This document shows, in pieces, positions 27,760-34,909 of a DNA stretch of 64,000 bases. The stretch's first letter is position 1, and the number at the start of each line of letters is the position of its first letter. The notes below the pieces were generated by a model. The model saw nothing but the letters and a program-made list of their open reading frames with translations. It ran no database searches and was not told where the DNA came from. The DNA is from Streptomyces sp. NBC_01439. Its GTDB lineage: Bacteria; Actinomycetota; Actinomycetes; Streptomycetales; Streptomycetaceae. The position numbers and the translations under genes were made by a program. The stretch lies in the NCBI RefSeq assembly GCF_036227605.1, contig NZ_CP109487.1, positions 6,633,501 to 6,697,500 on the forward strand. The letters are read 5' to 3'.

Positions 27760-29199
27760 ATGTCTCTTGACGAGGCTCAAGACGTCAGCACCCCGGACGC
27801 CGAACCGGCCGGGACCGCCAAGAAGCGCGGCGGCTGGGCCGCCGTACGGCCGCTGCTCCTGCGCATGCACTTCTACGCGGGGCTGCTCATCGCCCCCGTG
27901 ATCTTCCTCGCCGCCGCCACCGGGCTGCTCTACGCCGTCTCCTGGCAGGCCGAGAAGATCGTCTACTCCGACGAGCTGACCGTCGCCCGCGTCGGCGAGA
28001 GCGCCCTGCCGCTCAGTGCCCAGGTCGAGGCGGCCAAGGGCGCCGCCCCCGAGGGCGAGGTCGTGTCCGTGTGGCCCGCCCCCGACACCGAGGCCACCAC
28101 CCGGGTGATCATGGAGAGTCCGGGGCTCGGCGAGGGCGAGACCCTCACCGTCTTCGTCGACCCGTATACGGCCGAGGTGCGCGGGCAGCTCACCACCGCC
28201 GGCGACGCACTGCCGCTGCGGGCCTGGCTGAGCGAGTTCCACTCCAGCCTCCAGCTCGGCGAGTTCGGCCGGAACTACAGCGAACTCGCCGCGAGCTGGA
28301 TGTGGGTGGTCGCGCTCGGCGGACTCGCCCTGTGGATCGGCCGCCGCCGCAAGCGCAGGTCGCAGCTGGTCCTCCCGGACCGGGGGGCCACCGGCCGCCG
28401 CCGCACCCTGTCCTGGCACGGAACCGTCGGCCTGTGGGCCGTCGCCGGCCTCGTCGTCCTCTCCGCAACCGGCCTGACCTGGTCGAAGTACGCCGGCGAG
28501 AACATCGGGCAGCTCCAGGACAGCCTCGGCGGGGCCACCCCCGCCGTCGCCGCGCAGCTCAACGCCGGGGCGGACGCCGGCTCCGACGAGCACGCCGGGC
28601 ACACCATGCCCGACGGCACGCCGATGGCCCCGCCGCCCGCGCCCACCGTCGACGTCGGCATCGACAAGGCCGTGGACGCCGCCCGGGCGGCGGGCGTCAC
28701 CGAGGCGCTCCGCGTGACCCTGCCCGCCAAGGGCAAGGGGTACGTCATCAAGGAGCAGGACAAGCTGGTGCCGGTGCACTTCGACTCGGTCGCCGTCGAC
28801 CCCGCGGACGCCCGCGTCATGGACGAACTGCGCTTCGCGGACTACCCGCTGCTCGCCAAGATGACCCGCTTCGGCATCGACCTGCACATGGGTACGACCT
28901 TCGGTCTCGTCAACCAGATCGCGCTGGCCGCGCTCGCCGTCGCCGTGATGTTCCTCGTCTTCTGGGGCTACCGCATGTGGTGGCTGCGCCGGCCGACGAA
29001 GGAGCGCAAGCTGTCCGTCGGTCGTGCGCAGCCGCGCGGTGCTTGGCGCAAGCTCCCGGTGACCGTGCTGCTGCCGCTGGCCGCGGTGACCGCCCTCACC
29101 GGCTGGTTCGTCCCGCTGCTCGGGATCAGCCTGGTCGCCTTCCTCGCGGTCGACGTCCTGCTGGGCATCGTCGCGGGCCGCAAGGCCAAGGCCGCGTAG
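27760..29199 (+). CDS. PepSY-associated membrane protein
   Basis: This 479-residue protein has PepSY_TM architecture: a first membrane helix after RMHFYAGLLIAPVIF (about 35-58), an extracytoplasmic PepSY domain, FHSSLQLG, helices near 175-195 and 230-250, a second PepSY-like domain, then LHMGTTFGLVNQIALA and three further helices. Conserved His residues in HFYAG, FHSSL and LHMG are typical. Such proteins are linked to iron or copper reduction and transport. The loop at about 290-305 carries DEHAGHTMPDG, a possible metal ligand set. ATG 27760 is chosen because AGGA lies at 27751-27754; ATG 27733 is the alternative. A 15-bp hairpin follows the gene. Confidence 0.85.
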   Translation: MSLDEAQDVSTPDAEPAGTAKKRGGWAAVRPLLLRMHFYAGLLIAPVIFLAAATGLLYAVSWQAEKIVYSDELTVARVGESALPLSAQVEAAKGAAPEGEVVSVWPAPDTEATTRVIMESPGLGEGETLTVFVDPYTAEVRGQLTTAGDALPLRAWLSEFHSSLQLGEFGRNYSELAASWMWVVALGGLALWIGRRRKRRSQLVLPDRGATGRRRTLSWHGTVGLWAVAGLVVLSATGLTWSKYAGENIGQLQDSLGGATPAVAAQLNAGADAGSDEHAGHTMPDGTPMAPPPAPTVDVGIDKAVDAARAAGVTEALRVTLPAKGKGYVIKEQDKLVPVHFDSVAVDPADARVMDELRFADYPLLAKMTRFGIDLHMGTTFGLVNQIALAALAVAVMFLVFWGYRMWWLRRPTKERKLSVGRAQPRGAWRKLPVTVLLPLAAVTALTGWFVPLLGISLVAFLAVDVLLGIVAGRKAKAA

Positions 29200-29233
29200 A
29201 GCCGCCCGGCCGCAAGGCCGTCACGAACGAGGT

Positions 29234-29265
29234 GGGCCCGTACTCCCCGGGGGGAGTACGGGCCC
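29234..29265. terminator. bidirectional hairpin terminator
   Basis: GGGCCCGTACTCCCC at 29234-29248 pairs perfectly with 29251-29265, leaving a 2-nt centre. It lies between the convergent ends of the PepSY gene and the winged-helix gene. Confidence 0.8.
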
Positions 29266-29289
29266 GTCGTCGTCAGGTCAACCGGCAGC

Positions 29290-29886
29290 TCAGGGAGCGT
29301 ACTTGTAGCCGACCCGGCGCACCGTCTGGATCGAGGCGCGGTGGGAGGCGCCCAGCTTGCGGCGCAGACGGGCGATGTGGACGTCCACGGTCCGGCCGTC
29401 GCCGACGTGCCCGTAGCCCCAGACCGTGGTGACCAGCTGGTCCCGGCTGTGCACCCGGTGCGGGTGCTGCACCAGGTGGGCCAGCAGCTCGAACTCCAGG
29501 TACGTCAGGTCGAGCACGCGGCCGTCGACTTCGGCGGTGCGCTGCGCCGAGTCGATCCGGACCCGGCCGTCACCCGGTCCGGCGGGCGCGGGGGCGGGGG
29601 GAGCCGACGGGGCGGCGGCGGCCACGGCCTGCGGGGCGAAGCCGATCGGAGGCTGCTGGTCGGCCGGTACGAGCACCAGGTACCCGATCATCGGCGGCTG
29701 GCCCGGCAGCGTCGGCAAGGTGTGCTGGGGTGCGGGCAGCCAGGTGGCCCCCGGCGGCAGGAAGTCCACCACTCGGGCCACTTCGTCTCGGTCAACGGAA
29801 CGGAGCCGGTGGCGCGGACTGGGCGGATAGGACAGGGGAGAGGTCGCAGCGGTGGCGACGGAGGAGAGGGAGCGGGTGTTCGCCAT
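29290..29886 (-). CDS. orphan winged-helix regulator near glnII
   Basis: This 198-residue protein has no receiver domain. Residues 1-100 are a proline-rich region of unknown fold (PPGATWLPAPQHTLPTLPGQ). Residues 105-198 are an OmpR/PhoB-type DNA-binding domain: LDLTYLEFELLAHLVQHPHR, SRDQLVTTVWGYGHVGDGRTVDVHIARLRRKLG and the C-terminal hairpin TVRRVGYKYAP. In S. coelicolor a second GlnR-like protein, GlnRII, is encoded near glnII. This gene has the right place, but I cannot confirm that it is the orthologue. It is the next gene downstream of glnII on the same strand, after a strong terminator. Confidence 0.8.
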   Translation of the reverse strand: MANTRSLSSVATAATSPLSYPPSPRHRLRSVDRDEVARVVDFLPPGATWLPAPQHTLPTLPGQPPMIGYLVLVPADQQPPIGFAPQAVAAAAPSAPPAPAPAGPGDGRVRIDSAQRTAEVDGRVLDLTYLEFELLAHLVQHPHRVHSRDQLVTTVWGYGHVGDGRTVDVHIARLRRKLGASHRASIQTVRRVGYKYAP

Positions 29887-30243
29887 GAGTGGTCAGCTCT
29901 TTCACGCGGAGTGGTCGGCAGGAGACGTGCGTACGTCGTCGATGTCGATACCGCGCAGACCGAAGGCCTCGGGGAAGGTCAGGTGGGTGGTCCCGGAGGC
30001 TTTAGAGGGCCGGCGCGTTCTTCGCGCGGCGACACTCCCGGTCGTAATCGTGATCCTGACGGGACGGCCAGAAAGGCTCGAGGTCGCTGCGACCTGACGA
30101 GGTGTGCGAATGGCTGGCCATGGCCCCATTCAAGCAGATGTCATGTCTCCGGGGCAGGCCCCGTCTCACCCCATGGATGGGAATCTCACATACCGAGCTC
30201 ACGCCCTAGTCAATCCCGGACAAAAGGCAACTCCCCATGTGAG
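29887..30243. other. long non-coding stretch upstream of the winged-helix gene
   Basis: I find no convincing gene here. Apparent small frames lack ribosome sites and codon bias. The stretch must hold the promoter of the winged-helix gene. Base composition drops slightly around 30030-30070 and 30110-30240, where promoters would be expected, but I cannot fix -10 and -35 boxes with confidence. Confidence 0.5.
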
Positions 30244-30294
30244 CCGCTGCCGCTGCCGCTGCCGCTGCCGCAGCCGCTGCCGCAGCCGCTGCCA
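30244..30294. repeat. GCTGCC/GCAGCC hexanucleotide run
   Basis: About eight copies of a GCCGCT-like hexamer, two of them changed to GCCGCA, follow each other directly downstream (in the glnII sense) of the glnII terminator. The run looks like a slippage-generated microsatellite. It is not within a gene that I can support. Confidence 0.8.
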
Positions 30295-30298
30295 CGGA

Positions 30299-30345
30299 CT
30301 GACAGCGCCCGCCGGCCCCGTGGGGGGCGCGGCGGGCGCTGTCAG
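30299..30345 (-). terminator. glnII terminator
   Basis: A perfect 15-bp stem (CTGACAGCGCCCGCC at 30299-30313 with its complement at 30331-30345) around a 17-nt loop lies 66 bp beyond the glnII stop. Confidence 0.85.
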
Positions 30346-30410
30346 TGGTCATCGGCCGGGCGTGGGCCCGGTGATGCCGGTGGTGCCGGTGGCTCTCGTG
30401 GCGCTGGCCG

Positions 30411-31439
30411 TCAGACCAGGCCGTCCTTCTCCAGGCCCGCGCAGCAGGTGTCCGTGATGAGACGGGTCACCACGTACGGGTCCACGTTCGCGTTCGGACG
30501 GCGGTCCTCGATGTAGCCCTTGCCGTCCTTCTCCACCTGCCACGGGATGCGGACCGAGGCGCCGCGGTCCGAGACGCCGTAGCTGAACTCGTTCCAGGGG
30601 GCGGTCTCGTGCAGACCCGTCAGACGCTCGTCGATGCCGGCGCCGTAGTTCTTCACGTGGTCGAGCGGCTTGCTGCCCTCGCCCAGCGCCTCGCACGCGG
30701 AGATGATCGCGCGGTAGTCCTCGCGCATCGCCTTCGTGGAGAAGTTGGTGTGCGCACCCGCACCGTTCCAGTCGCCCTTGACCGGCTTCGGGTTCAGCGT
30801 CGCGGAGACGTTGAAGTCCTCGGCGGTGCGGTAGAGCAGCCAGCGCGCGATCCACAGCTGGTCCGAGACCTCCAGCGGACCGACGGGACCGACCTGGAAC
30901 TCCCACTGGCCGGGCATGACCTCGGCGTTGATGCCGGAGATGCTCAGACCCGCCGCGAGGCAGTGGTCCAGGTGCTTCTCGACGATCTCGCGGCCGAAGA
31001 TCTCGTCCGAGCCGACACCGCAGTAGTAGCCGCCCTGCGCGGCCGGGAAGCCGCCCACCGGGAAGCCGAGCGGACGGATGCCGTCGAAGAAGGTGTACTC
31101 CTGCTCGATGCCGAAGATCGGCTCCTGGCCCGCGAACTTCTCGGCGACCGGACGCAGCAGCGCGCGGGTGTTCGACTCGTGCGGGGTCATGTCGATGTTC
31201 AGGACCTCGCACAGGACGAGGACGTTGTCGCCGCCGCGGATCGGGTCCGGGCAGGAGAAGACCGGGTTGAGCACGCGGTCGGACGCGTGGCCCTCGGCCT
31301 GGTTCGTGCTCGATCCGTCGAAGCCCCAGATCGGCAGCTCGGCGCCGTCCGTGATGATCTTCGTCTTGGAGCGAAGCTTCGCCGTCGGCTCGGTGCCGTC
31401 GATCCAGATGTACTCAGCCTTGTAGCTCACGGGACCCAT
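30411..31439 (-). CDS. glnII: glutamine synthetase type II (GSII)
   Basis: This ATP-dependent ligase of 342 residues makes glutamine from glutamate and ammonium. Its length and motifs are those of the eukaryote-like GSII: GFDGSSTNQAEG near residue 40, EQEYTFFD near 130, NGAGAHTNFS near 230 and a C-terminal ITDTCC. GSII forms decamers and lacks the adenylylation tyrosine of GSI, so control is mainly transcriptional. Four GlnR-type boxes at 31511-31548, 72 bp upstream, fit nitrogen-limited induction. Streptomyces typically carries both GSI (here at 49595) and GSII. Confidence 0.97.
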   Translation of the reverse strand: MGPVSYKAEYIWIDGTEPTAKLRSKTKIITDGAELPIWGFDGSSTNQAEGHASDRVLNPVFSCPDPIRGGDNVLVLCEVLNIDMTPHESNTRALLRPVAEKFAGQEPIFGIEQEYTFFDGIRPLGFPVGGFPAAQGGYYCGVGSDEIFGREIVEKHLDHCLAAGLSISGINAEVMPGQWEFQVGPVGPLEVSDQLWIARWLLYRTAEDFNVSATLNPKPVKGDWNGAGAHTNFSTKAMREDYRAIISACEALGEGSKPLDHVKNYGAGIDERLTGLHETAPWNEFSYGVSDRGASVRIPWQVEKDGKGYIEDRRPNANVDPYVVTRLITDTCCAGLEKDGLV

Positions 31440-31510
31440 CCTCAGACTCTGCGGGTGCTGCTGGTCGCTGCTTCCTCGCTGCGGTGATGACCGCAGCGTG
31501 CCCGCCCGCG

Positions 31511-31548
31511 ATTTCTCTTCCGTTGCCCGTGTGTGAACCCCGTGTTAC
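31511..31548 (-). promoter_or_regulatory. four-box GlnR binding site upstream of glnII
   Basis: Read on the minus strand, GTAAC, TTCAC, GCAAC and GAAAT follow each other with exactly six bases between successive boxes. This is the a1-b1-a2-b2 arrangement of the Streptomyces GlnR site (consensus gTnAC-n6-GaAAC). The 11-bp phasing is exact. The second box is the weakest match. Confidence 0.8.
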
Positions 31549-31625
31549 CGAGGTTTGCACCGCAGGTCGGGCGGGTTGTGCGGGTTGGTGTCGGCCCGCC
31601 CGACCGGGTGGGGCAGACTGGCCGC

Positions 31626-32576
31626 GTGAGCATTTCGTCTGATGTGAACGCCGCCGTGGGACCCGTCGAGAGCGTGGCTCCCGCAGGCCGCCGCCCCCGG
31701 GTCGGGTTGCTGGGCACCGGCCCCTGGGCGCACCGCACCCACGCCCCCGCCCTCGCCGCGCACGCCGGCTCCGACTTCGCCGGCGTGTGGGGCCGCCGTC
31801 CCGAGGCCGCGGCCGAGCTGGCGCACGAGTACGGCGTGAAGGTGTACGAAGACCCCGACCAGCTGTTCGCCGAGTGCGACGTCGTCTCCTTCGCCCTGCC
31901 GCCCGACGTACAGGCCGCCATGGCCGTCCGCGCCGCCGCCGCGGGATGTCACCTGCTCCTCGACAAGCCCGTCGCCACCACCCTGGAGGACGCCCGCGCC
32001 GTCGCCGAAGCTGCCGCGCGCCACCAGGTCGCCTCCGTCGTCTTCCTCACCCTGCGCTTCGCCGAGCCCACTGCGGGCTGGGTCGAGGAACAGGCCTCAC
32101 GCACCGGCTGGTTCACGGCCGCGGCCCACTGGCTCGGCGCCGTCTACCCCTCCGACGGAACGCCCAGCGCCTACGCCGACTCGCCCTGGCGCAAGGCCAA
32201 GGGCGGGCTGTGGGACGTCGGCCCGCACGCCCTGTCCGTCCTGATCCCGGTCCTCGGAGAGGTCACCGCGATCAGCGCCACCCCGGGCCCCTCCGACGTG
32301 GTCCAACTGGCACTTCGGCACACCTCCGGCGCGGCCAGCACCGCCGTGCTCAGCCTGAGCGCGCCGCGCGCGGCCGCCGGGGTCGGGCTCGAACTGCGCG
32401 GCACCGAGGGCGTGCACCAACTCCCCGGATGGAGCGAGGTTCCGGACGCCTACGGGCGCGCCCTGGACGCGCTGCTCACCGCGGCCCGGACGGGGGTGCC
32501 GGATCCGCGCGGGGCGGAGTTCGGGGCCCGACTGACGGAGATCCTGGCCGAGGCGGAGGCCCAGCTCCCTACTTGA
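31626..32576 (+). CDS. Gfo/Idh/MocA-family NAD(P)-dependent oxidoreductase
   Basis: This 316-residue protein has a Rossmann N-terminus (VGLLGTGPWAHRTHAPAL, residues 26-43). LLLDKPVATTLEDARAVAEAA carries the lysine-proline motif of the family near residue 120. A C-terminal alpha/beta substrate domain with GGLWDVGPHALS follows. Members oxidise or reduce sugars, inositols or related polyols; the substrate here is unknown. The start is GTG 31626; the frame stays open upstream, but that part holds the GlnR site of glnII and lacks protein-like sequence. Its last 8 bp overlap the convergent membrane protein gene. Confidence 0.88.
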   Translation: MSISSDVNAAVGPVESVAPAGRRPRVGLLGTGPWAHRTHAPALAAHAGSDFAGVWGRRPEAAAELAHEYGVKVYEDPDQLFAECDVVSFALPPDVQAAMAVRAAAAGCHLLLDKPVATTLEDARAVAEAAARHQVASVVFLTLRFAEPTAGWVEEQASRTGWFTAAAHWLGAVYPSDGTPSAYADSPWRKAKGGLWDVGPHALSVLIPVLGEVTAISATPGPSDVVQLALRHTSGAASTAVLSLSAPRAAAGVGLELRGTEGVHQLPGWSEVPDAYGRALDALLTAARTGVPDPRGAEFGARLTEILAEAEAQLPT

Positions 32577-33120
32577 TCACCGCGTTCGCCACGATGATGG
32601 CCAGGCCGATCGTGGCGTCCGCCATGCCGATCGCCAAGGCGGGGCCCAGCCGATAGCCCACGCGGAGCGCGACGAGCGCACCCCAGGTGAACAGCAGCGC
32701 GGTGTTCAGCCCCAGCCCGACGGCGGTCACCGCGTAGGCGTCCCAGTCGAAGAGCCCGGCGGCGACCAGCAACAGGACGGTGGGCAGGGCGGCCACGATC
32801 AGCGGCCACTCGTTCCACAGCGCCAGGCCCAGCATCCGCCACCGGTGCCCGGCGGACTCCCCCCGGTGGGAGGCCATGTGGTGCGAGTAGCCGTGCGCGA
32901 GTCCGGCGGTAGCAGCCGTCACCAGCACCCAGCTGGCGTCGTAGTACGGGGTGAACGCCTCCCCCTTCTGGTGCAGCGCGGCCAGCAGCGCACTGGCCAG
33001 CACGGTCCCGTACACCCCACCGAACATCCAGTCGGCCCCCCGCCGCCCGGGTCGTGAGCCCGCCCCGGAGGGGAGGTCCGGCCGGGCAGCCCGGCCGTGT
33101 GGCTGCTGCTCCTCGTTCAC
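32569..33120 (-). CDS. integral membrane protein of unknown function
   Basis: This 183-residue protein has a cytoplasmic, charged N-terminus (1-30) and four to five hydrophobic segments (about 33-50, 63-80, 100-122, 128-150 and 160-180). The loop HGYSHHMASHRGE is histidine-rich. I do not recognise the family. It ends inside the convergent oxidoreductase gene by 8 bp. Upstream, 33121-33236 holds only its promoter region as far as I can see. Confidence 0.7.
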   Translation of the reverse strand: MNEEQQPHGRAARPDLPSGAGSRPGRRGADWMFGGVYGTVLASALLAALHQKGEAFTPYYDASWVLVTAATAGLAHGYSHHMASHRGESAGHRWRMLGLALWNEWPLIVAALPTVLLLVAAGLFDWDAYAVTAVGLGLNTALLFTWGALVALRVGYRLGPALAIGMADATIGLAIIVANAVIK

Positions 33121-33236
33121 AACGGGTCCCTTTGATCTGGTACGTCACAATTTGCCGCTCTGGCCACCCTAGGGGTCGGGAGGTGGAGGCGGGGTGAAGG
33201 GGGCCGGGGTCGGGTGGTGCGGCGGGGGCTTCGGTG

Positions 33237-33690
33237 GGCGGGGGTGGTGGGCGGGTCGGGATGAAGGGGGCGGGAGCTACTCGATCGGCATCAGGGATGG
33301 GTTTGGTGGTTTCCCGTCAGTCCGATCGTCTCCGTGTCGGGCCGGTCCCTCAAGGGCGCTCCTTCGTCGCGTCGCTTCGCGATGTCGCTGCGCTCCACCC
33401 TTGACCGACCGTCCCGCCACGGAGAACCGAAGACTGCCGAGAAACCCCCAAAAGAACGGGCCGGGCACTCAAGGACCAGGACGGGCAGTTGGAGACACCC
33501 ATCCCTGTCGGGCGCGAAGAGCCACGACCGAGAGACGGGGCCCATCCCGACCCGGGCCCGCGTCGGGGGAAGCGCCCCCGATCGCTACGCGCTCCGCACG
33601 TCTCAGCGTCCAACGGCCGTCTTGGGCTGGTCATGGGCCGCCCACGGCCCCAGGTGCTGTCACTGATGGCGTCCGACGACCGGCCGGGGC
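33237..33690 (+). repeat. left arm of a 1.67-kb inverted-repeat element
   Basis: This stretch is the reverse complement of 34462-34909 with roughly 90% identity by eye. Blocks such as GACTGCCGAGAAACCCCCAA and AAGAACGGGCCGGGCACTCA match perfectly. The main differences are a substituted stretch at 33379-33395 and one at 33490-33530. It also contains the last 27 bases of the aminotransferase-like gene at 34882, in inverted copy. I find no gene with streptomycete codon bias in it. Confidence 0.9.
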
Positions 33691-33860
33691 CAGCGACCAA
33701 CCGTCCACGGCGTCGGGTGTTCTTGCTGGGCGCGCCCCGGCGGCCGCCTTGGGTTGGACATGAGTCGCCCACGGCGTCGGCCGTTCCCGCCGAGGATGCC
33801 CGGCGACCGTCTGCGGCCGGCCACAAAGCCGCAGACGACCTTCAGGTGCTTCCCTCGAGA
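33614..33860 (+). repeat. left set of degenerate 60-66-bp repeats
   Basis: About four units are visible, each carrying a version of GGCCGTCTTGGGCTGG, then CCGCCCACGG, then GTCCGACGA. They start near 33614, 33680, 33739 and 33807. The orientation is opposite to the units on the right side, so both sets point to the palindromic core at 33903-34036. The first unit lies inside the left arm. Confidence 0.65.
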
Positions 33861-33902
33861 GGCGCCTGACGGCTATCCGGGGGCGGAGAGGCGTGGAGCA
33901 GC

Positions 33903-34036
33903 GGCTATTTCGTAGTGGGTGCGGGTCAGTGCGTGCGGGTGGCCCGAGAGGTCGCCGGTTTGCCCTAACTGCCCCTATTTGGAAGTGGGTTTGTGGTGTC
34001 GTGTTCGCGCTGACCCGCATCCACTACGAAATAGCC
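33903..34036. repeat. palindromic core of the inverted-repeat element
   Basis: A 27-bp sequence beginning GGCTATTTCGTAGTGG (33903-33929) is inverted at 34010-34036 with one mismatch. A third, direct, weaker copy (CTATTTGGAAGTGGGT) starts at 33975. The inner 80 bp are relatively AT-richer than the flanks. The function is unknown; the symmetry is compatible with a recombination or replication site or with an RNA stem. Confidence 0.75.
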
Positions 34037-34180
34037 GAGCTGCGGGCCGTCCGCCCCTCCCATCCGCTCTCATCCCACTGACGACAGCCGGCCGCGGGCA
34101 TGGAGAAGCGCGTAGCGATCCGAGGCGGCCCGCGGTCGGCCACGGACGGTCTCCGGACGCCTTCGGCGAGAGCGCCCGAG

Positions 34181-34563
34181 GCCGTGGGCGGCTTGTGGCC
34201 AGCCCCGAGACGGCCGTCGGGACGCGTGTCGAGCGTCGGACTCGGGGCCGTGGGCGGCTTGTGGCCAGCCAGAGGCGGTGGCCGGGCGCGTTCGGTGGGA
34301 ACACCTGGGGCCGTGGGCGGCCTGTGTCCGGCCCCGAGGCGGCCGTCGGGACGCAGGTCGAGCGTAGGACCTGGGGCCGTGGGCTGGCTTATGCCTACCG
34401 CCGGGCGGTCGTCGGACGCATATCGAGCGCCGGACCCGAGGTCATGGGCGGCTTATGCCCAGCCCCGGCCGGTCGTCGGACGCCATCAGTGAGAGCACCT
34501 GGGGCCGTGGGCGGCCCATGCCCAGCCCAAGACGGCCGTCGGGCGCTGAGAGATGGGGGGCGC
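34181..34563 (+). repeat. right set of degenerate 63-66-bp repeats
   Basis: The anchor G(C/T)C(G/A)TGGGC recurs at 34181, 34247, 34310, 34376, 34441 and 34504, steps of 66, 63, 66, 65 and 63 bp. A weaker unit precedes it near 34119. Each unit contains a CCAGCCC block and then CGGCCGTCGGGACGC or a variant. The steps are not all multiples of three and stop codons fall in all frames across the set, so it is not a repeat protein. Units are contiguous, unlike CRISPR. Confidence 0.8.
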
Positions 34564-34909
34564 GTAGCGATCGGACGCGCCCACTGACCCGGGCCCGGGT
34601 CGGGATGGGCCCCGTCTGGGGATCGTGGCCTGCCGGGATCTGCCTGGGTGTGTCCGACTGCCCGTCCTGGTCCTTGAGTGCCCGGCCCGTTCTTTTGGGG
34701 GTTTCTCGGCAGTCTTCGGTTCTCCGTGGCGGGACGGTCGGTCAAGGGTGGCCGTAGGCCATCACGCAGTGACGCGACGAAGGAGCGCCCTTGAGGGACC
34801 GGCCCGACACGGAGACGATCGGACTGATGGGAAACCACCAAACCCATCCCTGATGCCGATCGAGTAGCTCCCGCCACCCCTTCATCCCGACCCGCCCACC
34901 ACCCCCGCC
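34462..34909 (-). repeat. right arm of the 1.67-kb inverted-repeat element
   Basis: This is the inverted partner of 33237-33690. Its outer end runs 28 bp into the 3' end of the PLP-dependent regulator gene, whose stop codon (34884-34882) is therefore part of the repeat. The section 34826-34867 is also related to the hairpin at 10856-10907. Confidence 0.9.

Noticed and set aside
34181..34563. A CRISPR-like array
   Set aside because: The 63-66-bp units are contiguous and degenerate with no unique spacers, and no cas genes are in the window.
33194..34877. Many small open frames on both strands in the inverted-repeat element
   Set aside because: They have mirrored, low-complexity translations caused by the repeats, no ribosome sites and no protein-like pattern, and the repeat steps do not keep frame.
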